In this document: one piece after another, positions 6,994-13,051 of the stretch
Layout: every line of letters starts with the position of its first letter
Position numbering within the stretch: position 1 is the stretch's first letter
IMG/VR virus record: IMGVR_UViG_3300049489_000411
Location: 1 to 24,401 of that record
Source: a virus
DNA length: 24,401 nucleotides
Strand: one strand, 5' to 3'
Made by a program: the position numbers and the translations under genes
The notes under the pieces: model-generated
What the model was told of the DNA's origin: nothing
The model's input: only the letters and a program-made list of their open reading frames with translations
Database searches by the model: none

Positions 6994-7499
6994 GTCTTCA
7001 CCCGAAACCCTCGGTCGCGCAGCTCGAGAAAAAGATCTTGCTGCGCGGCGGCGTCGTCCAGCGTCACGGTAACGGCGTATTTTTCGGGGCTATCGCCCCC
7101 GGCCGTCTCGCACGTCAAGGCGGCTATGTCGGCGTCTGAAAACCCGATTGCCGATACGTCGAACTCGACAGCTTTAAGCGAGTCGAGAACGCCGACTAGC
7201 GCAGGATCGCTCCACTCGGCCAGTTCGCCCGTTCTGTTGTCAGCTATGGCGAATGCGACCTTGTCGACGCCTTCTAGGCCGGTTCTGACGACGGCGACCG
7301 TCTCCCAGCCCAGCGCCCTTGCCGCCGCCAGCGTGCCGTTACCGGCGACGACGATGCCGTCCTTGTCGACGACGATCGGCTTCTGCTGGCCAAATTTCTT
7401 GAGGCTGCCCTTGATCGCCTCTAAGTTTTTTTCCGGGTGCAGCCGGACGTTCGCCGGATCGGCGACGAGCGACGATAGCGCGACGATTTCTACTTGCAT
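6990..7499 (-). CDS. ParB/sulfiredoxin-fold domain protein
   Basis: The preferred start is the ATG at 7499, with GGAGAG seven bases upstream, giving 169 aa; a longer frame opens at 7529 but would sit inside the helicase gene. The N-terminal ~90 residues match the ParB-like nuclease domain pattern: VEIVALSSLVADPANVRLHP, LKKFGQQKPIVV and GIVVAGNGTLAAARALGW, the last being the G-x-G-x-x-x-A box. The segment after it (AFAIADNRTGELAEWSD) is also typical. In phages this domain often sits next to DNA methyltransferases, as here (ATGA overlap with the D12 enzyme). Its job may be DNA binding or nicking; partitioning is not implied because no ParA is present. The C-terminal ~50 residues show no motif. 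Confidence 0.9.
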   Translation of the reverse strand: MQVEIVALSSLVADPANVRLHPEKNLEAIKGSLKKFGQQKPIVVDKDGIVVAGNGTLAAARALGWETVAVVRTGLEGVDKVAFAIADNRTGELAEWSDPALVGVLDSLKAVEFDVSAIGFSDADIAALTCETAGGDSPEKYAVTVTLDDAAAQQDLFLELRDRGFRVKT

Positions 7500-7500
7500 C

Positions 7501-8949
7501 CTACTCTCCGTCGCCATTGGGGTGGGCATAAATCTGGCTTTCCGCGACCCAATTACTTCCGATCGCCGCAGGGTCTAGCTTGGCGATCGTCACGCCGAAA
7601 TGCGCGGCGTAGTCCTTAATGAGTCCCTCGATTTCTTTCGAGCTGTAGCCAAACCTTCGCCCGCGCCGAACCTCTTTCGCCGTCACCGTCTTCTGTCGGC
7701 GGCAGACTTGAATGAACTCCTGAAACTGCGCTGGGTAACTGGCGATACAAATCTGCTCAAAGAGCCTCGTTTTTGGGAAAGTCTCCGAAGAACCAGCCGG
7801 GAACGCGTGCCATAGGTACCCGGCAACATGCCGCAAGAAATCGCGGTCGGCAGCCAGCTTCACCAGGCGCTTGATCTTACGGGCACCTAGTGTCTCCTGG
7901 AGCTGCGTTTCGGCGACCTCGGGGACGAAAAACTTGCGGTCGCTATATTCGAGATAGCAACGGTGCGGGTGATTGTTGGCGACGACGATCGACGCATGAA
8001 TATCCTCCTCAATCTCGACCTCGACATTCTTCCGCTCAAATGTCCCCCTGGCGTTGTGGTACTGCTTTAACGCCTCCCTCAGCGCACCGCATAGCGGCAT
8101 CTCATCGAAGAATGCCAGCCTGCGTCGCGCAATTGACGCCTGGAAGCCTGTCTTAGCAAACCCACGCTGGGCAGTGATCGAGTTGTCCGCGCCCACTAAT
8201 GGCTTCGCTAGGCACTCTACGAACATATTTTTACCCGTACCGGGTGTCCCGGTCAGGAGTAGGACGCTACCCGCCCTTGTAAACGTGGCGTCTCGCAGCC
8301 AGGCGGCGGCGTGCTGCCGCGACTCGTCCGTTGTGAATAGACCGGCCATGAATTCGGCAAACTCGGTAGGCGGGTCTATCGGCGCAGGCGGCGGCTCCCA
8401 GCCGATCGCCCATGGCGCTGGCGACCAAAGGTTAAAGCCGGGTATGTCGTCTGGGTGTTCGACGATCCGCCCTTGGTTAGGCGCGTACTCGAACACGCAA
8501 TGCTTTTGGTTAGTATTGAGCCACTGCGCCAGCCCCTCCCCGCCGATAAGGGCGCGTACCCGGTCTATCGCGACCTCGTAGCTGATAGGGAATACCTTGT
8601 CTTTCCTCGCGTGGTAGAGGCGCGATTTCTTTTTGTCGGCGACGAAAAGAATCAGCGTCAGCTCAGACAGCGGGATAGGCACCTCAGCCGAGAACGGGCT
8701 GCCCATATCGCCGCTAAACTCCGGGCTATCAATCCCGCGTAGGGTGTCGACGAGGTCCTTCTCCGCTGTCGGACTCGCCGCCAACTTCATGAGCGACGGC
8801 ACTAAATCTGGCGCGTCCGGCAGGCGGCAGGCCTCGGCGATTACGTCACCGACTGAAACCCTGCGACCAGACATTTTCAAAGTGTTGCGGTTTGTGGCGG
8901 AAACGCCGAGGCGGGCTGAGAGAACACGCGCAATATCAGCGAGCTGCAT
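7501..8949 (-). CDS. SF3/AAA-type replicative helicase (D5/DUF5906-like)
   Basis: The start is taken as the ATG at 8949, which has GAGG five bases upstream; a GTG at 8985 without a ribosome site would add 12 residues. The 482-aa protein has a C-terminal helicase core: Walker A TGTPGTGKN (233-241), Walker B RLAFFDEMP (277-285), sensor asparagines in VVANNHPH (322-329) and YSDRKFFV (335-342) with a likely arginine finger. This set matches the SF3-like helicases fused to or partnered with phage primases. The N-terminal ~190 residues show no archaeo-eukaryotic or TOPRIM primase motifs that I can identify, so priming may come from elsewhere or from a diverged domain. It is the first gene of the minus-strand operon, next to the candidate origin. 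Confidence 0.9.
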   Translation of the reverse strand: MQLADIARVLSARLGVSATNRNTLKMSGRRVSVGDVIAEACRLPDAPDLVPSLMKLAASPTAEKDLVDTLRGIDSPEFSGDMGSPFSAEVPIPLSELTLILFVADKKKSRLYHARKDKVFPISYEVAIDRVRALIGGEGLAQWLNTNQKHCVFEYAPNQGRIVEHPDDIPGFNLWSPAPWAIGWEPPPAPIDPPTEFAEFMAGLFTTDESRQHAAAWLRDATFTRAGSVLLLTGTPGTGKNMFVECLAKPLVGADNSITAQRGFAKTGFQASIARRRLAFFDEMPLCGALREALKQYHNARGTFERKNVEVEIEEDIHASIVVANNHPHRCYLEYSDRKFFVPEVAETQLQETLGARKIKRLVKLAADRDFLRHVAGYLWHAFPAGSSETFPKTRLFEQICIASYPAQFQEFIQVCRRQKTVTAKEVRRGRRFGYSSKEIEGLIKDYAAHFGVTIAKLDPAAIGSNWVAESQIYAHPNGDGE

Positions 8950-9002
8950 AGGGGCCTCAATAAATTTCGGACGGGCAAGAGGCACGCTAACAAAAAAATT
9001 TT

Positions 9003-9036
9003 CGGGCTGGAAGCGATTTTATCGACTTCCAGCCCG
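9003..9036 (-). promoter_or_regulatory. strong hairpin in the leader of the replication operon, attenuator-like
   Basis: CGGGCTGGAAG (9003-9013) pairs perfectly with CTTCCAGCCCG (9026-9036), and the loop adds a CGAT/ATCG stem, giving about 15 bp with one bulged base. Read on the minus strand, it is followed by AAAA and then seven T, roughly 45 bp before the helicase start. It resembles an intrinsic terminator inside the leader, although the four A's weaken it. It may act as an attenuator, an mRNA stabiliser or an origin structure. Confidence 0.6.
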
Positions 9037-9135
9037 TGCCCGAACGAAACCTACTAGAGGTCGCTCTAGGGACTAGATACCTCAAACCGAACTCGGTGTC
9101 AAATGAGACTGAATCTGGGTGTATAAAAAATAGGC

Positions 9136-9223
9136 AAATGTTGTACACCCTCACTACGTATATATATATTTAATTTAATATTAAAATACATATACGTATA
9201 CGATGTAGGGGTGTACAACATTT
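9136..9223. repeat. 15-bp inverted repeat flanking an AT-rich core
   Basis: AAATGTTGTACACCC at 9136-9150 is repeated exactly in inverted orientation at 9209-9223. The 58 bp between are almost all A and T (runs of TATATA, TTTAATTTAATATTAAAA). Each arm holds TTGTAC reading inward, about 17 bp from a TATATA-like sequence, so both arms could be weak face-to-face promoters. An origin with an AT-rich unwinding element flanked by initiator or helicase binding sites fits equally well. Confidence 0.7.
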
Positions 9224-9252
9224 CTGAAAAAAAAAGTCAATGATTCCAACTG

Positions 9253-9280
9253 TACATTTTGGCCAACCGGCCGAAATGTA
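9253..9280. repeat. 12-bp hairpin with 4-nt loop
   Basis: TACATTTTGGCC (9253-9264) pairs with GGCCGAAATGTA (9269-9280), with one T-G mismatch that would be a wobble pair in RNA. No T-run follows on either strand, so it is not a typical terminator. A protein-binding site or origin hairpin is possible. Confidence 0.6.
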
Positions 9281-9340
9281 TTATTCGATTCGTCCTAGCC
9301 GCTCCTGGGCTATGTACATTGCCCACTTTTTGAGCATGGA

Positions 9341-9372
9341 AAAAAAGCCCACCGAAGGGCGGGCGGTGGTGA
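9341..9372 (-). terminator. rho-independent terminator of the 9392-9763 gene
   Basis: On the minus strand CCACCG pairs with CGGTGG around a short loop (or, as an alternative fold, GCCC with GGGC), and after two bases runs into seven T's. It lies 20 bp beyond the stop codon of the minus-strand gene at 9392, in the right orientation. It separates that gene from the replication operon, which must then start from its own promoter. Confidence 0.8.
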
Positions 9373-9391
9373 GGCGCTATCGGCGCGTCGG

Positions 9392-9763
9392 TCAGACTGG
9401 CGTCAACAGGCCGACGGCCTCGAGGCGTTGGCGCTCCTCGTCGTAGGCGATCTTGTTATTGAAGGCCTCGCTGGGGCGCAGTCGGATGCGGTCGCGGCAG
9501 TGGTCCAGGAATTTTCCGGCCTCGCGTTGGCTGTCGCGGAGGGTAAAGTCGGCTTCGCCGAGGCTCGGGAGGTCTTCGTCGTCAACGCCGCTGGCGATGA
9601 GAGACAGGCGGTAGACGGCGGCGTCATCGAGCGTCAGGCGCAGCTCGGTGAAGGCCTCGGCCTGCGCCATGACAGCGCCCCTGGCGACGAATGAACAGCA
9701 ATCCTCGTAGTTTGAGGATTGTTTGCCGCCGAATTTGGCAATCATATCGTTACGGGATTTCAT
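9392..9763 (-). CDS. hypothetical protein, 123 aa, single-gene transcript
   Basis: The start is the ATG at 9763, with CCGGAGG seven bases upstream; the frame stays open to 9850 but that extension would cover the divergent promoter region and the resolvase start. The product begins MKSRNDMIAKFGGKQ, has two adjacent cysteines (NYEDCCSFVARG), a segment LRLTLDDAAVYRLSLIA and a charged helical C-terminus rich in Arg and Glu. I do not recognise it. It sits alone between its own terminator and an operator-like palindrome, facing away from the late genes. That layout suits a regulator or an independently expressed accessory gene, but no helix-turn-helix is obvious. Confidence 0.8.
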   Translation of the reverse strand: MKSRNDMIAKFGGKQSSNYEDCCSFVARGAVMAQAEAFTELRLTLDDAAVYRLSLIASGVDDEDLPSLGEADFTLRDSQREAGKFLDHCRDRIRLRPSEAFNNKIAYDEERQRLEAVGLLTPV

Positions 9764-9786
9764 ATGGCCTCCGGTTGGCGGCGACA

Positions 9787-9813
9787 TTGCCGACATGATA
9801 CTCATGTCGGCAA
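9787..9813. promoter_or_regulatory. perfect 12-bp inverted repeat, candidate operator between divergent genes
   Basis: TTGCCGACATGA (9787-9798) and TCATGTCGGCAA (9802-9813) are perfect inverted copies separated by TAC. The centre holds TATCAT on the minus strand and GATACT on the plus strand, both close to a -10 box, with weak -35 candidates (TTTTCA at 18 bp on the minus strand, TTGGCG at 16 bp on the plus strand). A dimeric regulator bound here would cover both. No T-run follows, so it is not a terminator. Confidence 0.65.
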
Positions 9814-9849
9814 GTCTCTGAAAAACTTTAGGGGTTTCTGCATACCACA

Positions 9850-10344
9850 ATGGTATTAGACACTTATATAGGCATAGACCCCGGCCAACGCGGTGGCGTT
9901 GCGGTCGTCGGCGACCGCGTATCTCTCGCCGTGCCCATGCCGGACCCGCTGGCGTACCTCGACCTCCTGAGGCGATTCGACCCGGGGCGGTCTATCGTAA
10001 TGATCGAGCGGGCCCAGGCGATGCCGGGTCAAGGCGTCGTCAGCATGTTTGGGTACGGCAAGCACGCCGGGTTTCTCGAGGGCGCGGCGCTGGCTCTCGG
10101 CTATCGCGTAGAACTAGTGCGCCCACAGGCATGGCAGGCCGTCATGTACGAAGGCGTGCGGGGCCTTGACGGTAAAGAGCGGTCGATCGCTGCCGTTCGA
10201 CGCCTTTACCCCGAGATCAACCTGACGCCCGGCAGGCTGAGAAAACCGCATGACGGCATCGCCGACGCCGTGCTACTAGCGGCCTATGCGAGAAACCTAC
10301 GTAGCAGCGGCAGAGAAATTAGGCGCCAAAGTGTGGCCGACTAA
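9850..10344 (+). CDS. RuvC-like Holliday junction resolvase
   Basis: The protein is 164 aa with the RNase H fold signature of RuvC: YIGIDPGQRGGVAVV with Asp10, VMIERAQAM with Glu53, and a C-terminal RKPHDGIADAVLLAAYA with Asp135 and Asp139. These are the acidic residues expected to bind the metal ions. It would resolve branched DNA before packaging, consistent with its place just ahead of the terminase genes and as first gene of the late block. No clear ribosome site precedes the ATG at 9850, so the start is less certain than the family. The last 59 bases overlap the next ORF. Confidence 0.92.
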   Translation: MVLDTYIGIDPGQRGGVAVVGDRVSLAVPMPDPLAYLDLLRRFDPGRSIVMIERAQAMPGQGVVSMFGYGKHAGFLEGAALALGYRVELVRPQAWQAVMYEGVRGLDGKERSIAAVRRLYPEINLTPGRLRKPHDGIADAVLLAAYARNLRSSGREIRRQSVAD

Positions 10345-10525
10345 CCGGGCGCTGGCGCCGTGGGATTTGGCGGGAATTTGCAAGGGCGTCAAGTTCACCG
10401 TCGATACGGCAGCTAAGTATGTCGACGCTAGGATCACGAAAGACCGCGTTTTAAGGCTTTTCGTGCGTGACGCGGACGAGCTGGCGATATCCTTGCGCGT
10501 CATTATACTCGGTGAAACGCGCTAG
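10286..10525 (+). CDS. hypothetical protein, 79 aa
   Basis: This frame opens at an ATG inside the end of the resolvase gene and continues past it to a TAG at 10525. The part beyond the overlap (GAKVWPTNRALAPWDLAGICKGVKF, then DARITKDRVLRLFVRDADELAISLRVIILGE) reads like a folded alpha/beta protein. No ribosome site is obvious at 10286, and the true start could be a later GTG near 10330. I do not recognise a family. Confidence 0.5.
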   Translation: MRETYVAAAEKLGAKVWPTNRALAPWDLAGICKGVKFTVDTAAKYVDARITKDRVLRLFVRDADELAISLRVIILGETR

Positions 10526-10559
10526 ACGAACGCGCAAGCCTCATGCCATACTTGACGAC

Positions 10560-10664
10560 ATGAGAATCACTACCGCATTCGTCGAGCTACTGGCCTACGC
10601 GCTAGCTGCGTCAGTCGTCGCCGCTCTCTATCTCGCCGGCCTTCTTTCGACCTACGGGCGCTGA
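10560..10664 (+). CDS. small single-span membrane protein, 34 aa
   Basis: ATG at 10560 to TGA at 10664, whose last base starts the terminase small subunit ATG. The product begins MRITTAFVELLAYALAA and continues as one uninterrupted hydrophobic segment of about 22 residues before a short polar end (LSTYGR). The same frame opens at 10467, but that would overlap the preceding ORF and adds a non-hydrophobic leader. A role as a membrane-active peptide is possible; the sequence does not show more. Confidence 0.5.
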   Translation: MRITTAFVELLAYALAASVVAALYLAGLLSTYGR

Positions 10665-11158
10665 TGCCGGGCGGTCGTCCATCTAAATATCGCCCCGAAT
10701 ACTGCGACCTCCTCATAGCCCATATGGCTAAAGGATTTTCGTTTGAGTCGTTCGCCGCCGACGTCAATACGTCATTCGAGACGCTCTACAATTGGTGCAA
10801 AATATACCCAGAGTTTCTTGAGGCTAAAGCTCAGGGGCGGTCGAAAGGTATTAAATTCTGGGAGGGTTTAGGCATCGCAGGGGCGGCCGGGAAGGTTAAA
10901 AATTTCCAGCCCGCAGTTTGGATTTACTCTATGAAGTGCCGCTTCCCGAAGCAATGGCTTGAGCAGGTCGTCGCTCGCGATAACGGCATTGAGCCGGCGG
11001 CGCTGGTTTTGAATTACGCGAGAAAGCCGAAGGCGGCGCGGGCGGTGATCGAGTCAGAGACGGAGCGTTTAGCGATCGAAGAGGCCGAGGCGCTTCCCGG
11101 AGCAACACCTAATGACGCATCGGCTGGCGATGAAACTGGCGACGGAGACGCTTGCTAG
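10664..11158 (+). CDS. terS: terminase small subunit
   Basis: This 164-aa protein starts MPGGRPSKYRPEYCDLLIAH, followed by a helix-turn-helix-like region (GFSFESFAADVNTSFETLYNWCKIYPEF, about 23-50) and GLGIAGAAGKVKNFQPAVWIY. That series is typical of phage DNA-binding small terminases that recognise the packaging site. The C-terminal third is acidic (ATPNDASAGDETGDGDAC), a plausible contact surface for the large subunit. Its end overlaps the large subunit frame by 47 nt and its start overlaps the previous stop. Confidence 0.88.
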   Translation: MPGGRPSKYRPEYCDLLIAHMAKGFSFESFAADVNTSFETLYNWCKIYPEFLEAKAQGRSKGIKFWEGLGIAGAAGKVKNFQPAVWIYSMKCRFPKQWLEQVVARDNGIEPAALVLNYARKPKAARAVIESETERLAIEEAEALPGATPNDASAGDETGDGDAC

Positions 11159-12524
11159 GCCGTCAACGCCGACGCTTTGCGGCTTCGCCCCGGTCATTCC
11201 ATATCAGCGCGAGGTACTAGACCTCGTCCGCGACGACTTCGATTATTCAGTCGGCAACCTCGAAATCCTTTTATCCGGCGCCTACGGCTCGGCGAAGTCG
11301 GTGCTACTCGCGCACCTGGCGGTGACGCACTGCATTCTGTACCCAGGCGCCCGCGTTTGTGTCGCCCGAAAGGCGCTACCGGATCTTAGGCGGACGATAT
11401 TTGCGGAAATCATCGAGCACCTAGACGACCTCGAGGAGGGAGCTGATTACGAAGTCAACCGGACGCAGCTCTCTATCAAGTTCAGTAACGGCTCAGAGAT
11501 CATCTCGATATCGTGGTCAGACCGGAAGTACAAAAAGGCGCGGTCGCTCAAGTTGTCTATGGTCGTCATAGAGGAACTGACCGAATCGGACGAGCAGGAT
11601 AAGCAGGCTTTTACCGAGCTAAAGGCGCGGCTGCGACGCATACCCGGCATACCTGAGAACCTGCTTATCTGCGCGACTAACCCCGACTCGCCAGCGCATT
11701 GGGCCTACACCTACTTTATCGAGCCGAATACCGGTGCTGCCCACCCGACGCGCAAGGTATTCTACTCGCGCACGGCAGATAACCCGTTCTTAGACCCGAG
11801 CTATATACGGCAGCTTCGACAGGACATGAATAGCCGCGAGGTCGAGCGGTACGTCGAAGGTCGCTGGGTCGAGTTGACTAAGGACGTTATCTACTGGGCT
11901 TATTCGACGGACAACTACCGCGAAGCCGAGTACCGGGTTAACGAGGCGTACCCGATCGGCCTCAGTTGGGACTTCAATATCGGACACGGCAAACCGCTAT
12001 CTTGCTGCGCCTTTCAGTTTATCGACGACACTTTTCATTTCTTCGCCGAGTCGGTAGTCGAAGGCGCGAGGACGGAGGATAGCGTGCGCGAGCTGGCCGA
12101 GCGAGGCGTGCTCGACTTCAATACGGAATATGTCGTCTACGGTGACGCCAGCGGCCGTGCGCGGGACACTCGTAGTCGGACGACGGACTACGATATAATC
12201 ATGGAGGCGCTCGCCGCGCATATCGGCCCTTACGGCCAGGTCAGGGCGCGGAAAATGGTGCCGCTCTCAAACCCGCCGGTACGGACCCGGCATAACCGCG
12301 TTAACGCCTACTGCTGCAACGCCGACGAGGCGCGGCGCCTTTACGTCTACAAGGCCTGTCCGACGCTGCACAAGGGCATGAGGCTTGTCGCGCTTAAGCA
12401 GGGCGGGCAATATGTGGAAGACGACAGCAAAGACTATCAGCATATTTGCTGTGCAATTGGGTATGGCATCGTAAGCACTTTAACTTACGCAACCCGCAAA
12501 AATCAGGGCTCGATACCATTATGA
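11112..12524 (+). CDS. terL: terminase large subunit (packaging ATPase and nuclease)
   Basis: The protein is 470 aa. ATPase motifs: Walker A SGAYGSAKS (55-63), Walker B MVVIEEL (150-156) and coupling motif LLICATNP (184-191). The nuclease domain contains LSWDFNIG (Asp287), VYGDASGRARD (Asp345) and a C-terminal DDSKDYQHICCAIGYG with the third acidic residue. The Walker A box has Ala instead of Gly before Lys, as in several phage terminases. The chosen ATG has GGAG ten bases upstream; an ATG at 11130 is the alternative. It pumps DNA into the procapsid and cuts it. The stop overlaps the start of an inserted endonuclease gene. Confidence 0.96.
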   Translation: MTHRLAMKLATETLARPSTPTLCGFAPVIPYQREVLDLVRDDFDYSVGNLEILLSGAYGSAKSVLLAHLAVTHCILYPGARVCVARKALPDLRRTIFAEIIEHLDDLEEGADYEVNRTQLSIKFSNGSEIISISWSDRKYKKARSLKLSMVVIEELTESDEQDKQAFTELKARLRRIPGIPENLLICATNPDSPAHWAYTYFIEPNTGAAHPTRKVFYSRTADNPFLDPSYIRQLRQDMNSREVERYVEGRWVELTKDVIYWAYSTDNYREAEYRVNEAYPIGLSWDFNIGHGKPLSCCAFQFIDDTFHFFAESVVEGARTEDSVRELAERGVLDFNTEYVVYGDASGRARDTRSRTTDYDIIMEALAAHIGPYGQVRARKMVPLSNPPVRTRHNRVNAYCCNADEARRLYVYKACPTLHKGMRLVALKQGGQYVEDDSKDYQHICCAIGYGIVSTLTYATRKNQGSIPL

Positions 12525-13051
12525 CGTTTAGGCCAATACCGGGTTTCATCGGCTATGAGATAGACGAAAGCGGCTCCATTATTGGTAGGCGCGGGGTTCG
12601 CATAAAAGATTACGAGCACTCAGGCGGGTATCGCATCGTGCACTTACGCTCTTGTGGCGAGCGCCGAGCGCGGTACGTACACCGATTAGTGCTCGAGGCG
12701 TTCTGCGGGCCGTCGAATGGGCGCGTAGCTAACCACAAGAATTTGAGCCGCTCGGATAACCGCCTTAGTAACCTAGAGTGGGTCACGCAGCTAGATAATG
12801 TCAGACACGCCAGCGCAAGAGGTGCTATGCCATCGCACTACATTTCTGCTAGACGCGGTGAAGACATTTTTCGATTGTTTGAGTTGGGGCATACGACGCG
12901 GAGCATCGCGGCGCACTTCGCCTGCGACCCAACCGTTATTACTAATTTTCTACGTAAACGCGGTGTCACTAATTTGCGTTCTTTGGCAGGCCTTAAGTCC
13001 TCCGTGGCTCGCACTCGCAATGCCCTCGGGCAATGGACGGTGGAACTATGA
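12521..13051 (+). CDS. HNH homing endonuclease (NUMOD4 plus HNH)
   Basis: ATG at 12521 overlaps the terminase stop (ATGA), giving 176 aa. It begins MTFRPIPGFIGYEIDESGSI, a NUMOD4-type DNA-binding segment, followed by VHRLVLEAFCGP and ANHKNLSRSDNRLSNLEWVT (the HNH metal-binding His and Asn residues, about 67-90). The C-terminal part (DIFRLFELGHTTRSIAAHFACDPTVITNFLRKRG) is a helix-turn-helix. Such free-standing genes are selfish elements, or help the phage win mixed infections. It is inserted between terL and portal with a 4-nt overlap at both ends, so it shares their transcript without breaking either gene. Confidence 0.92.
   Translation: MTFRPIPGFIGYEIDESGSIIGRRGVRIKDYEHSGGYRIVHLRSCGERRARYVHRLVLEAFCGPSNGRVANHKNLSRSDNRLSNLEWVTQLDNVRHASARGAMPSHYISARRGEDIFRLFELGHTTRSIAAHFACDPTVITNFLRKRGVTNLRSLAGLKSSVARTRNALGQWTVEL

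Larger units (their letters stand above)
8950..9391. other. non-coding control region, candidate replication origin
   Basis: This 442-bp stretch has no credible gene: the only sizeable frame (9240-9446, plus) crosses hairpins and runs antisense into a real gene. It contains a strong hairpin (9003-9036), a small one (9054-9069), a 15-bp inverted repeat flanking about 58 bp of almost pure A+T (9136-9223), another hairpin (9253-9280), four TGTACA palindromes (9142, 9212, 9251, 9313) and three GGGTGTA motifs (9117 and 9209 direct, 9144 inverted). The AT content is far above the GC-rich surroundings. Position next to the SF3 helicase gene and upstream of the whole operon suggests an origin, a promoter region, or both. 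No close match to a sigma-70 promoter could be fixed. Confidence 0.75.

Noticed and set aside
6990-7529. ParA/ParB plasmid-type partitioning locus
   Set aside because: Only a ParB-like domain is present; no ParA ATPase or parS-like site was found.
9240-9446. 68-aa plus-strand frame across the control region
   Set aside because: It crosses hairpins and the minus-strand terminator and runs antisense into a supported gene; composition is not protein-like.
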